A stretch of 64,000 bases of DNA from Desulforhopalus sp. Its GTDB lineage: Bacteria; Desulfobacterota; Desulfobulbia; Desulfobulbales; Desulfocapsaceae. The stretch is taken from positions 1 through 64,000 of the forward strand of contig JAOTRX010000008.1 in the NCBI GenBank assembly GCA_030247675.1, read 5' to 3'. Below, piece after piece: positions 55,348 to 64,000 of this stretch (within the stretch, counting starts at the first letter, position 1; every line of letters starts with the position of its first letter). Under the pieces are notes generated by a model, which did no database searches, was not told where the DNA came from, and saw only the letters and a list, made by a program, of their open reading frames with translations. Made by a program: the position numbers and the translations under genes.

Positions 55348-57230
55348 CATTGCTTTTCGAGTAGTTTGTCATTCTCAAAAACACCTTCAAAAATTCGTCC
55401 ATCACCACGAACAAGACGACCTTGCCCATCGCGGCGGCCGAGTTTGAATGACCCTTCATACCTACTCCCATCAGTAGAGGTAAGAACACCCTGGCCATGG
55501 GGTAAATCATTATTGAACTCACCCTTATAAATGCTGCCATCGGAATAGACGAGTTCCCCCTGACCATTGAAGCTGCCATTCACATAATTGCCCTTATAGC
55601 GGCTGCCATCGGCAAAGTGGTATTCTCCGCTGCCTGAATACAGGTCATCCTTGAATTCACCGGCATAGCGGGTGCCGTCGGGGTAGGTAAAGACCCCATT
55701 ACCATGTTTTTTTCCTTTAACAAACTCACCCTTATATTCCCTGCCATCCTTGTAGCGGTAAGTCCCGTAGCCATGAATCTGACCACCTTCCATCTTGCCA
55801 TCATAATGGTCACCGCCGGCAAAGTCCAGCTTGCCTGACCCGTGCATCAGCCCCTTAGCAAACTGGCCGCGATACTCCCGGCCGTCCGGGAAGATTACCT
55901 GAGCTGTGCCCTCTACAAGAGCGCCGCCCTTACCCTCATAAACCAGACCGTCTTTGAGAACATAGCCTTGAGACCCTTTAGCTGCGACTGCCGGCGGAGG
56001 GGGCTCGCTTGCGCTTACCGTTGCCGGCACCTTCTCCGGTTTGGCAGCCTTGGCGGTTGCAGCTTGGGCATCAACAGGAACTGGAGGAGCAACAGGAGCA
56101 ACTTGAACGACCGGAACCTTTGCCTCAGGTGCCTTTGTCACCTCGGGGGCTTTCTCATCCTTTTTCACAACCTGTTCGGCCTTTGGTGCACTCTGTTCAG
56201 TCTTTGGCGCAACCTGTTCAGCCTTTGGCAACTGAGGTTCACCATCGACAAACTTCCCGGAAAATTTCTTGCCATCGCTATAAACCAGCTTCCCCTGACC
56301 ATGCATCTTATTGTCAAGGAAATCACCTTTATAGTTTGATCCATCGGCATTACGTAATTCGCCGCGACCGCTCCTTTTTCCTGCCGCGAATTCCCCCTTA
56401 TATACCGTCCCGTCGGGGTACTCCTGCACCCCTTCCCCCTGGAAAAGACCGGCGCTAAAACCGCCCTGATACCGCGAGCCATCGGGATACTGGAGGGTGC
56501 CGTTACCGTTGTATTCCCCGCCTTTAAATTCGCCTTTATATATGCGGCCGTCACGGTATTTCAAGGTACCCTCACCGTGATATTTGTCATCGACAAACGA
56601 CCCTTCATAACGCTCACCACTGGGCATCTCAAGGACACCCTTACCATGGCGACGGGTGCCTTTTACCTCGCCGACATAGGTCGAACCGTCGAGATATTTT
56701 TTGGTGCCCTTCTCGTCCGGCTTCCCATCATGCAACACCCCTTCATACCAGGTGCCATCGGGATAGATGAGTTTGCCACGGCCATCGATGATGTCATTAC
56801 GGAAATCGCCCTGGTACTCACGGCCATCAGGGAAGAACAGAATCCCCTTACCATGAAACCGTCCGAAGCTGAAATCACCCATATACTGTGAGCCGTCGGG
56901 CCTTTCCAGGGTACCTTGACCGTGGATGACATTGTCTTGGAACTGCCCCTGATAGCGCCGTCCATCCTGACCCTTCAAGCGTCCTACGCCATGAAATTTG
57001 CCGTCACGAAATTCTCCGGTATAGTGCGTTCCATCGGGGAGAGCCAGTGTTCCCGTGCCGTTGGCAAGGCCGTTCTTAAATTCCCCTTCATAACGCCGAC
57101 CATCGCCGGTCACTAAGACACCTTTGCCGGTGCGACAGTCTCCCTGCAAACACTCGCCTAGTCCCTGACCGGGCAGCAGACACACCACCAGAGACAACAA
57201 GACTCCCCGTAAATACGCTTTCTTCGTCAA
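55347..57230 (-). CDS. Exported MORN-repeat protein
   Basis: A 627-aa protein with a signal peptide (MTKKAYLRGVLLSLVVCLLPG, cut near GLG-EC; a Cys follows but no strict lipobox). Then 13 MORN units of 23 residues (YxGxF-type, for example PDGTHYTGEFRDGKFHGVG), a Pro/Ala/Lys linker of about 90 residues, and about nine more MORN units. MORN arrays are best known from eukaryotes, where they bind lipids or act as scaffolds; an exported bacterial form could bind the envelope. Near-identical repeats point to internal duplication. Confidence 0.88.
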   Translation of the reverse strand: MTKKAYLRGVLLSLVVCLLPGQGLGECLQGDCRTGKGVLVTGDGRRYEGEFKNGLANGTGTLALPDGTHYTGEFRDGKFHGVGRLKGQDGRRYQGQFQDNVIHGQGTLERPDGSQYMGDFSFGRFHGKGILFFPDGREYQGDFRNDIIDGRGKLIYPDGTWYEGVLHDGKPDEKGTKKYLDGSTYVGEVKGTRRHGKGVLEMPSGERYEGSFVDDKYHGEGTLKYRDGRIYKGEFKGGEYNGNGTLQYPDGSRYQGGFSAGLFQGEGVQEYPDGTVYKGEFAAGKRSGRGELRNADGSNYKGDFLDNKMHGQGKLVYSDGKKFSGKFVDGEPQLPKAEQVAPKTEQSAPKAEQVVKKDEKAPEVTKAPEAKVPVVQVAPVAPPVPVDAQAATAKAAKPEKVPATVSASEPPPPAVAAKGSQGYVLKDGLVYEGKGGALVEGTAQVIFPDGREYRGQFAKGLMHGSGKLDFAGGDHYDGKMEGGQIHGYGTYRYKDGREYKGEFVKGKKHGNGVFTYPDGTRYAGEFKDDLYSGSGEYHFADGSRYKGNYVNGSFNGQGELVYSDGSIYKGEFNNDLPHGQGVLTSTDGSRYEGSFKLGRRDGQGRLVRGDGRIFEGVFENDKLLEKQ

Positions 57231-57256
57231 TGGGTTTCTCCATCTAAAATATCGAA

Positions 57257-58531
57257 TTACACCTTCTTGCCACCATGCTCCGTGTAAATTCGCCGCACTA
57301 CTCCGGCGATAATCGCCAAGCCGCGTTGTATATCGTCATCGCTTTGTGAATAGGTCACCCGGATGCATTCGTTTTTATGTTGCCAGTCTTCGGCAAGACC
57401 CGGGAAGAAATAGTGGCCCGAGACCACCAGGACCCCGGCCTTTTTGAGCAGCTGGTACAGCTCCAGGCTGGTTATCGGCAGCCCTTCAAACCACAGCCAT
57501 AAAAACATCGCCCCCTCCGGCTTGTGAACGCGACAAGGGATGCCGGCGAATTGCTCACCAACCGCGGCGACCGCCTTTTCCATTTTTCCCTGGTAAAAGG
57601 GTTGGATGTACTGCCGGCACAGGTCGGTGATTTCTTGCCGGGCAATCAGATTCCGGGCGAGAACCGCACCAAAACTGGTTGGTGTCAGTGACATGATGGC
57701 GTTCATCGCCGTCAAGGCCTCGACAACCTTCTTGTGAGCCACAACAATCCCGGTTCGCAGAGAGGGCAGGCCAAGCTTCGAAAGGGACAAACACAGGATG
57801 AGATTTTCGTTCCAGACCGGTTGCGCTCCGACATACACCATGCCGGGAAAAGGCAGTCCATAGGCGCTGTCGATGATCAGAGGAATGTTTTTCTCAGCGG
57901 CCAGGGCAACAAGGCGGGCCACCTCCCCATCGGTTACCACATTGCCGGTGGGATTGGTTGGCCGGGAAATACAGATTGCCCCGATATCATTACCGATCTT
58001 TAATTTATTAAAATCAATATGATATTTAAAGAACCGCTCATCCTGCAGCTCAATTTCCGGCCGGGTCGAAACAAACATGTCTTCCGCCAGACCAAGGTCG
58101 GCATAGCCAATATACTCAGGCGCCAAAGGCAGACAAATCTTCTTCTTGCGTCCGTCGGGAAATATCCCGGCAAAAAGGTTAAAGAGCATAAAAAAGGCGG
58201 TCTGGCTGCCATTGGTCAAGCAGATATTTTCCGGCCCAACATCCCAACCATGCTCTTTTTTCAGAAGAGCCGCCAGGCCGTCGACAAAACCCTTTTCCCC
58301 CTGCGGCGGAGCATAGCCACTGATGAGTTGTTGAAAACTCTGCTGGTCCGCGCCAATTGCCAGAAGTTCCCGGCGCATTCTTTCCTGAAACTCCGGCACC
58401 TGCCCGGGATTGCCGCCGCCCATCATGATAACCGGCCTGCTGCCGGGGGCAGTTGCCTTGCCCAGGTCATCCATCAAGGAAAGGATCCCGGCATTACCGG
58501 TCATCTTATTGCCGAATTGTGTAAATTCCAT
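57257..58531 (-). CDS. avtA: Valine-pyruvate aminotransferase
   Basis: PLP-dependent fold-type I aminotransferase, 424 aa, AvtA type (MEFTQFGNKMTGNAGILSLMDDLG start, NPGQVPE). The PLP lysine lies in LSLSKLGLPSLRTG; SRPTNPTGN and DSAYGLPFPG are also present. Interconverts valine/alanine and their 2-oxo acids. Confidence 0.92.
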   Translation of the reverse strand: MEFTQFGNKMTGNAGILSLMDDLGKATAPGSRPVIMMGGGNPGQVPEFQERMRRELLAIGADQQSFQQLISGYAPPQGEKGFVDGLAALLKKEHGWDVGPENICLTNGSQTAFFMLFNLFAGIFPDGRKKKICLPLAPEYIGYADLGLAEDMFVSTRPEIELQDERFFKYHIDFNKLKIGNDIGAICISRPTNPTGNVVTDGEVARLVALAAEKNIPLIIDSAYGLPFPGMVYVGAQPVWNENLILCLSLSKLGLPSLRTGIVVAHKKVVEALTAMNAIMSLTPTSFGAVLARNLIARQEITDLCRQYIQPFYQGKMEKAVAAVGEQFAGIPCRVHKPEGAMFLWLWFEGLPITSLELYQLLKKAGVLVVSGHYFFPGLAEDWQHKNECIRVTYSQSDDDIQRGLAIIAGVVRRIYTEHGGKKV

Positions 58532-58542
58532 AAGTTGGCCAA

Positions 58543-59535
58543 TTATAATGGTGCCTGACGGCCGTCAGCGTGCTGCCGCGTCCGTCTGTCGAATAAAAAC
58601 TGCAGCCCCCTGACCAGCAGGTAGGTAACGATCAGGGAAAAGACAATCCTCCCCCACAAAATCCCCCCAAATTTGCCGCCGATCGCCGCCATGATCAGGG
58701 TATCCTCGACCAAACCGTGACAAAGCCCCATCAGGGCCATCGAGTTGAAGACCTCTTCTCTGCCCAGTTTCCCGGTATTCGTCTCCCGGATTATCAGTGC
58801 CCCGCCATAGCCGATGCCCATGATCATACCGACAACGGTGATCGGCGCGGCCTTCCGGCTCATCCCGAAATACGGCAGAACCGGGGCCAGCATTTTCTCT
58901 AATAAATCGAGGACGCCGATCGCCCGCAACAACCGCATGCCGAGGATAATAAGAAAGATAGCGGCAACGATCAAGCCCTGGTTCTGCAGCTGATCGAGCC
59001 CCCATTGCAGAAGATCGCCGTCCTGGGCGGTAATCTTAAAAAGGAGTTTGGCCGGCTCCTGCCAGATGTCAAATGCCAAGCAGAGGCGATTCAACAGAAA
59101 ACAGTAGACAACCGCGCCCAGCAGGCGAATACAGGCAATCGGCAAAAGGGCGGCCCCGGCACGTTTGCTGACACTCAATTCCACAGGCAGGGAATGGGCA
59201 ATAAGCATGGCAGAGCACAGGACGGTTACCTGGGCTCCGGTGAGGGTAAGGCCCGAGACCAGAGCCGCGAACACAGCGATACCACCGTATAAACTGGTCA
59301 TCATGGCCGTGGCCCACACCAGGCCGAGGGCACCGGGCAGCCCAATAAAACCCATCACTGGCTCTAAGACGATGCTGAAAAGAGAGATGAGTCCGAGTTC
59401 GTCGAGGATCTTGGTGACGATGACCACCGGCACGGTGATACGGATGAGTTCCCAGCTGGTAAGCCAGGTCTCCCGGCAGAGGGAGACGGCAAACTCCTTT
59501 GCCCTTCCCTTATTCTGTTGATACCAATCGTTCAT
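58543..59535 (-). CDS. Nucleoside-recognition (Gate) domain membrane protein
   Basis: A 330-aa inner-membrane protein with about eight helices and two Gate domains (one in the LTSWELIRITVPVVIVTKIL area, one around GIGYGGALIIRET). Related to SpmA/SpmB and the FeoB Gate region; a transport role is likely but the substrate is unknown. The frame is open to 59628; ATG 59535 gives the usual start. It lies 11 bp upstream of avtA. Confidence 0.78.
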   Translation of the reverse strand: MNDWYQQNKGRAKEFAVSLCRETWLTSWELIRITVPVVIVTKILDELGLISLFSIVLEPVMGFIGLPGALGLVWATAMMTSLYGGIAVFAALVSGLTLTGAQVTVLCSAMLIAHSLPVELSVSKRAGAALLPIACIRLLGAVVYCFLLNRLCLAFDIWQEPAKLLFKITAQDGDLLQWGLDQLQNQGLIVAAIFLIILGMRLLRAIGVLDLLEKMLAPVLPYFGMSRKAAPITVVGMIMGIGYGGALIIRETNTGKLGREEVFNSMALMGLCHGLVEDTLIMAAIGGKFGGILWGRIVFSLIVTYLLVRGLQFLFDRRTRQHADGRQAPL

Positions 59536-59862
59536 CGTACACCACAAAGAACCAATCATCAGGACTATGCCACCCGCGAATTCCCCGAACCATCCTTCTG
59601 TCGCTTCTTGCCCGCAAACAGCTGGCAATTCATCCCCGATGATTCGAAGACCACCCGCGAGGGAATTGTCCGGCTCTTAAACCGCAAGGCCCGACAGCCG
59701 TAAGGCTTCTCCGGGTCGTGGGTAATAAAATAATGGATACAGAGCAAACAGTTCGGAAAAATTACCGCCATTGCCTAAAACCTACAAAGATCTGCCATTT
59801 CATCTTGTTTTTGCCACAAGGACATACGTTTCATTTGAGCAGGCAAGCTGCTCAACTCAGCT
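59536..59862. other. Gap between the Gate-domain gene and sixA
   Basis: 327 bp with repeat copy D at its right end. No credible gene: plus-strand frames here owe their length to the repeat. The promoter of the Gate-domain/avtA unit should lie here. Confidence 0.5.
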
Positions 59863-59867
59863 TTATA
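59814..59867 (+). repeat. Dispersed 3'-end repeat, copy D
   Basis: CCACAAGGACATACGTTTC, then GAGCAG-GCAAG-CTGCTC (perfect 6-bp stem) and AACTCAGCTTTATA. The best-preserved copy. Its right end supplies the TAA stop of the minus-strand sixA gene. Confidence 0.88.
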
Positions 59868-60375
59868 TTCTCTTCTCGGCACCGCCGTGATCCTTCGGAA
59901 ACCAGAAATGGATGAGTTTACCGGCCCCGGCGGCATCGGAGAAACCTCCTGCACCGGCATACTCCAGCGCAACAATGCCACAGGTCGGCACATTGCCGAG
60001 GGCGCGACCGGAAAGATGCTCAGCCAATTCGGTGATGGTGTTGTTATGACCAACCAGAAAAAGGACATCGGCCTGTTTGAGCAGACTTTCAATCAGCCGA
60101 CAATGGTAGGAAAACGCTCCCAAATACAAACTCTCATCGTAGCGGATGGCTTCCTTGTCGTAACCGGTTCCCTCCGCCATAAGTCGAGCGGTTTTTTTCG
60201 CCCGGGTGGCCGAACTGGCAACTATCAGGTCCGGTTTGATTGCTGCGGCGGCAAGTCGTCTCGCCATTGCCGCACCATCGGTTTTGCCGCGATGATTGAG
60301 GGGCCGATGATAATCATCAAGCCCCGGATCGGACCAGCTCGACTTGGCATGGCGGATCAAATACAAGCGCTTCAT
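59863..60375 (-). CDS. sixA: Phosphohistidine phosphatase SixA-like
   Basis: A 170-aa histidine phosphatase. LIRHAKSSW carries the RH nucleophile and VGHNNT the second catalytic His. It removes phosphate from His in phosphotransfer proteins. The last few codons and the stop lie against and in repeat copy D. Confidence 0.9.
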   Translation of the reverse strand: MKRLYLIRHAKSSWSDPGLDDYHRPLNHRGKTDGAAMARRLAAAAIKPDLIVASSATRAKKTARLMAEGTGYDKEAIRYDESLYLGAFSYHCRLIESLLKQADVLFLVGHNNTITELAEHLSGRALGNVPTCGIVALEYAGAGGFSDAAGAGKLIHFWFPKDHGGAEKRI

Positions 60376-60417
60376 TGCTGCCTCCCTTTCCCTTCGTTTT
60401 TCTGGGGAAACCGAAAT

Positions 60418-61602
60418 TCAGGAGCGATAATCAGCGTTTATCTTTACATAATCGATGGAAAAATCGCAGGTCCATACCTCGGCGCTGGCCTTGCCGTCAT
60501 GTAAATCAATGTCCACCGTGATCTGTTTTTCCTTGAGCACCCGCGTCGCCGCCGCCTCGACATCCTTGCCGAGGGCCAGACCGTTTTTAACGATGGTCAC
60601 GTCGCCAAAGGCAAGATCTACCCGATCGGGAGAGAATTTTACCCCGGAGCGGCCCATGGCCGCCATAATCCTGCCCCAGTTGGCGTCTTCACCAAAAAAG
60701 GCCGTCTTCACCAAACTCGATGTGGCGACAGTTCTGGCAATCTGCTCGGCCTGATCTTCCTCTTTGGCACCGCTGACCCTGATGGTGATGGTCTTGGTAG
60801 CCCCCTCGCCGTCGCTGATGATCTGCAGGGCAAGATCCTTCAGAACATGTTCCAGACCATCCTGAAAGACCTGCCGATCGGCCTCGGAATCGCCGTCAAT
60901 CCACGGATTGTCCGCCGTACCGTTGGCCATGACCAATACCATGTCATTGGTGCTGGTATCGCCGTCGACGGTGATGCGGTTAAAGGTCCGTTCGACCCCT
61001 TTTACCAGTGACTTGTGCAGTTCGGGGAAATTAATGCGGGCATCGGTCATAACAAAGGCGAGCATGGTCGCCATATTGGGCATGATCATCCCCGCCCCCT
61101 TGGCCATCCCAATGATTTTGATAGTTTTTTCACCTATAGTGACCCTTGCTTCGGCGGTTTTCATGACCGTGTCGGTGGTCATTATCGCCCGCGCAACCTT
61201 GTCAAAGGCATCGCTTGCCAGGCCCTCGACAAGACGCGGAATACCCTGCTCGAAGGCCGGTAGATTGAGGTGTTCACCAATTACTCCGGTTGACGCCAGC
61301 TGGACCATGGCCTCCGGGATACCAAGCTTGTCGGCAACCCATTGGCTGGTTGCGCGAGCGGCCTCCATGCCCTTCTCACCGGTACAGGCGTTGGCGCAAC
61401 CGCTGTTGACGAGAATCGCCTGGGCCTGGCCGGTTTTCAGCCGTTCCCGGTCGAGGACAAGCGGTGCGGCCTTGACCTGGCTGGTGGTGAATACCCCGGC
61501 GGTTACACAGGGAATATCGCTATAGATAAGTCCGAGATCGAGCCTGTTGGCGTAACGAATACCAGCCTCAACGGCGGAAAATGAAAAACCTTTGATGTTC
61601 AT
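60418..61602 (-). CDS. argJ: Glutamate N-acetyltransferase/amino-acid acetyltransferase
   Basis: Bifunctional OAT family, 394 aa, for acetyl recycling in arginine synthesis. The autocleavage site ATML (MPNMATMLAFVMTDA) supplies the nucleophilic Thr; FSAVEAGIRYANRLDLGL and VNSGCANACTG are also typical. AAGGA lies upstream of ATG 61602. Confidence 0.95.
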   Translation of the reverse strand: MNIKGFSFSAVEAGIRYANRLDLGLIYSDIPCVTAGVFTTSQVKAAPLVLDRERLKTGQAQAILVNSGCANACTGEKGMEAARATSQWVADKLGIPEAMVQLASTGVIGEHLNLPAFEQGIPRLVEGLASDAFDKVARAIMTTDTVMKTAEARVTIGEKTIKIIGMAKGAGMIMPNMATMLAFVMTDARINFPELHKSLVKGVERTFNRITVDGDTSTNDMVLVMANGTADNPWIDGDSEADRQVFQDGLEHVLKDLALQIISDGEGATKTITIRVSGAKEEDQAEQIARTVATSSLVKTAFFGEDANWGRIMAAMGRSGVKFSPDRVDLAFGDVTIVKNGLALGKDVEAAATRVLKEKQITVDIDLHDGKASAEVWTCDFSIDYVKINADYRS

Positions 61603-61867
61603 GTGAAAAAATCCTTAGATGACAGAAATCATGGGGAAGAATGGACCCATTCTCCCACTCTAATACCTCCACCGAGCCCTTTCCCTCTTCACTTTCCAGG
61701 TCGGTACGGCAAAATACATCTACCACTTATCCGGCTGATTATGCTACTTTTAAATCAAGATGGCAATGGATCTCATTTGAGGCGGGCATGTTTTCCGCAA
61801 GGCACCAGCTCAGAGATAACCCCCGGCAGCGATGCTGCAGCCCCACTTCAACGGCCCTATATCGCAC

Positions 61868-63373
61868 ATGGCTATTCATGACTACCTTTTAAATTACTCT
61901 TTATTTTCGACGGTATTGCTCCTCGCCGATCTCATTATCCGGCTTGGACTTTCGATTCGCGTTATCATGCGCAAACGCCCGTACGGCGTGTCGTTGGCCT
62001 GGCTGGTAGTAATCCTGGTCATTCCTTTTTTGGGAGGATTCTTTTACCTGCTTCTGGGTGAAAACCGCATACCCGAAAAGCGTATCGAACGAGCCCGGGT
62101 TTCCTCGAAATATTACCAGCACTGGCTGACCACCCTGCGCAAGAGGGCGCCGGTCTCCTGGCACAATCTGAATCCGGAATGCGCCCCGCTCCACCGCCAG
62201 GTGGAAACCCTGGTCGGCTTACCGGCCATGGCCGGTAATAAATTGACGCTCATCACCAAGCCGGAGGAGATAACCCTTTCGATTATAGAGGAAATTGACA
62301 AAGCGACCTCTACCTGTCATCTGCAATTTTATATCTGGCAAGATGGCGGCATGGTAGACAGGGTGACAAAGGCCCTTATCAACGCCGCTGCTCGCGGTGT
62401 CACCTGCCGGCTGCTTCTTGATTCCATCGGCAGCAGTGATTTCTTTGGCAGTACAACAGCGAAGAGAATGCAAGAGGCCGGCATCAAGGTTCGCGAGTCC
62501 CTGCCGGCGGGCCTTATCAAAGCACTGTTTTCCCGCATCGATATCCGTAACCATAGAAAGATAGTGGTGATCGACGGCGAAGTTGCCTTTACCGGCAGCC
62601 AGAACATGGTCGATCCCGCCGTCTTCAAAAAAGACGCCGGCGTCGGCAACTGGATCGATGTCATGGTGAAGGTGGAGGGGCCTGTTGTGGAAAGCCTTGC
62701 CGGTACATTTATCAGTGACTGGTATCTTGATGCGGAGGGCAGCGACTTCGAAACCGAGTCATTGCAGAAAGATATCGAAACGGTTCGGCACAAAGGCGAC
62801 ATCCACCCCCTGCCGCTCATCGGCCAATGCCCGATCCAGCTTGTCCCTTCCGGCCCCGGCTTTGTCCCGGAAACCATCCACAGCCTACTCCTCACCACCA
62901 TTTACGCAGCACGCCGGGAACTGATCATGACCACCCCGTATTTCATCCCCGACGAACCACTGCTCATTGCCTTGAAAGCGGCAGCCCAGCGTGGGGTGGC
63001 AGTTACCATCATTGTACCACACAATAACGACTCACGGCTGGTCCATTACGCAAGCCAGGCCCGTTTTGAAGAACTTGCCGATTCCGGGGTAAAAATCCAA
63101 CTTTTCCATGGCGGTCTTCTCCATTCGAAGACCATCACCGTCGATCGGAATTTTTCGCTGTTCGGATCAGTCAATCTGGATATGCGCAGCTTCTGGTTGA
63201 ATTTTGAAGCCACCCTTTTTATCTATTGCGAGGAGTTTTCCCTGCGCCTTTTTGCCGTCCAGCAGGAGTATCTTCAGCAATCCACGGCACTTGATCTACA
63301 AACTTTCTCTCGCCGCGGTCATCTCACCAAATTCAAGGAAAACACATGTCTTCTCGTCTCACCTCTCCTCTAA
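61868..63373 (+). CDS. cls: Cardiolipin synthase
   Basis: Phospholipase D family, 501 aa. Two N-terminal membrane helices (LLLADLIIRLGLSIRVIM; LAWLVVILVIPFLGG), then two HKD motifs: NHRKIVVIDGEVAFTGSQN and LHSKTITVDRNFSLFGSVN. It condenses phosphatidylglycerol to cardiolipin at the inner membrane. ATG 61832 would add twelve residues; neither start has a clear ribosome site. The gap 61603-61867 shows no gene. Confidence 0.93.
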   Translation: MAIHDYLLNYSLFSTVLLLADLIIRLGLSIRVIMRKRPYGVSLAWLVVILVIPFLGGFFYLLLGENRIPEKRIERARVSSKYYQHWLTTLRKRAPVSWHNLNPECAPLHRQVETLVGLPAMAGNKLTLITKPEEITLSIIEEIDKATSTCHLQFYIWQDGGMVDRVTKALINAAARGVTCRLLLDSIGSSDFFGSTTAKRMQEAGIKVRESLPAGLIKALFSRIDIRNHRKIVVIDGEVAFTGSQNMVDPAVFKKDAGVGNWIDVMVKVEGPVVESLAGTFISDWYLDAEGSDFETESLQKDIETVRHKGDIHPLPLIGQCPIQLVPSGPGFVPETIHSLLLTTIYAARRELIMTTPYFIPDEPLLIALKAAAQRGVAVTIIVPHNNDSRLVHYASQARFEELADSGVKIQLFHGGLLHSKTITVDRNFSLFGSVNLDMRSFWLNFEATLFIYCEEFSLRLFAVQQEYLQQSTALDLQTFSRRGHLTKFKENTCLLVSPLL

Positions 63374-64000
63374 TGCCAACCCGGATCTTACTGCTTGCCG
63401 ACATCCACGGCAATTATCCGGCACTCACGGCCATAGACCGCGAGTTGGACGCGGCGTCGTTCGACTACATCATCAACTGCGGCGACTCCCTCGTCTATGC
63501 CCCCTTCCCCAATGAAACCCTGCGCTGGTTGAGCCTCCACCGGGCCGTGTCCATCCTCGGCAACACCGACCAAAAGGTCATCGGTATCCTCAAAGGCAAG
63601 ACCTTTGGCAAACCGAGAAAGGCCGAAAAACGCATCATGTACACCTCCACTGCCGAGGCCCTCGATGCCCCAGGACGCCGTGATCTTCTCTCCTTCCCGG
63701 CCTTTAAGGTCCTTGACCTGCGCCATCCGGCATCAAAAAATTATCGAAACAGTAGGTTGAGGCTGGGCATCTTCCACGGTAGCCCAGCCGACCCGGACGA
63801 ATTCCTCTTTGCCGACACCCCGGACAGCCGTTTTCTCGAACTGACCGAGATCACCGACTGTCAGATTGTCGTCACGGGGCACTCGCATACCCCATATTAC
63901 AAGGTTATCGCCGGCACCCATTTTATTAACCCGGGATCAGCGGGAAGGATGTTCGACGGCAATCCACAGGCCAGCTGCGCTGTCATGGAGATAACCGAGG
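63373..64000 (+). CDS. Calcineurin-like metallophosphoesterase (partial)
   Basis: Runs off the right edge: 209 codons without a stop. LLLADIHGNYPAL, NCGDSL, LGNTD and TGHSHTP give the metal-binding order DxH, GD, GNxD, GHxH of YfcE/MJ0936-type phosphodiesterases. Its ATG overlaps the cls stop (TAATG), so the two are translationally coupled. Substrate unknown. Confidence 0.85.
   Translation, partial: MPTRILLLADIHGNYPALTAIDRELDAASFDYIINCGDSLVYAPFPNETLRWLSLHRAVSILGNTDQKVIGILKGKTFGKPRKAEKRIMYTSTAEALDAPGRRDLLSFPAFKVLDLRHPASKNYRNSRLRLGIFHGSPADPDEFLFADTPDSRFLELTEITDCQIVVTGHSHTPYYKVIAGTHFINPGSAGRMFDGNPQASCAVMEITE

Noticed and set aside
61776..61830. Possible sixth copy of the dispersed repeat before cls
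   Set aside because: Only the CATTTGAG-like part matches; the hairpin and tail are not recognisable.

Overview
The window reads as a housekeeping stretch of a chromosome from an anaerobic, sulfur-metabolising member of the Desulfobacterota (Deltaproteobacteria), most likely near Desulfobulbales. The assignment is inferred from gene content and order: a small assimilatory-type sulfite reductase, HdrB/HdrC-like redox proteins, CooC, CarD, DUF1844, and a long core block from serA through ispE, tRNA-Gln, prs, ctc, pth, carD, rluD, coaE, rho, rpmE, prfA and prmC to murA. I saw no phage, insertion sequence, integron or CRISPR array.

Layout. 1-170: end of an rRNA operon (5S rRNA and terminator). 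386-4014: class III fructose-bisphosphatase, a degenerate GlpX paralogue and a small siroheme sulfite reductase. 4284-6381: a MotB-like/MotA-like pair in unusual order. 6662-10189: dnaE. 10199-13698 (minus): xerC-hslV-hslU-zinc-ribbon gene. 13923-17102: xseB-ispA-dxs. 17188-24325 (mostly minus): sugar epimerase, class II aldolase, tatC with a broken frame, GIY-YIG protein (plus strand), MetE-like protein, VWA protein and MoxR ATPase. 24924-29571: membrane HdrC-like and HdrB-like redox pair, cooC, HD-domain protein. 29876-32951: PilR/PilS-like two-component pair. 32981-47296 (minus): the core block. 47799-51001: gltX-glnS. 51067-54756: ferrous iron uptake locus with three FeoA-domain proteins, a Cys-rich microprotein and FeoB. 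54818-63371: DUF4177 protein, MORN-repeat protein, avtA, Gate-domain membrane protein, sixA, argJ, cls. 63373-64000: a metallophosphoesterase cut by the window edge.

How parts work together. FBPase III and aldolase serve gluconeogenesis. xseB-ispA-dxs and ispE belong to the MEP isoprenoid route. The HdrC/HdrB pair looks like a quinone-linked membrane oxidoreductase. CooC suggests a CO dehydrogenase/acetyl-CoA pathway elsewhere in the genome. The Feo locus supplies Fe(II) for these iron-rich enzymes.

Most unusual signals: (1) a dispersed repeat of about 54 bp at gene 3' ends, at least five copies, with an internal hairpin and in two cases abutting or supplying the stop codon of the neighbouring gene; (2) a one-base frame break in tatC exactly at a run of nine A/T pairs; (3) a GlpX homologue lacking its catalytic metal-binding motifs beside an intact unrelated FBPase; (4) a tRNA-Gln gene lying wholly inside the 3' end of the ispE reading frame; (5) a membrane HdrC-like protein with a CxxCH haem motif and four Fe-S cysteine clusters.
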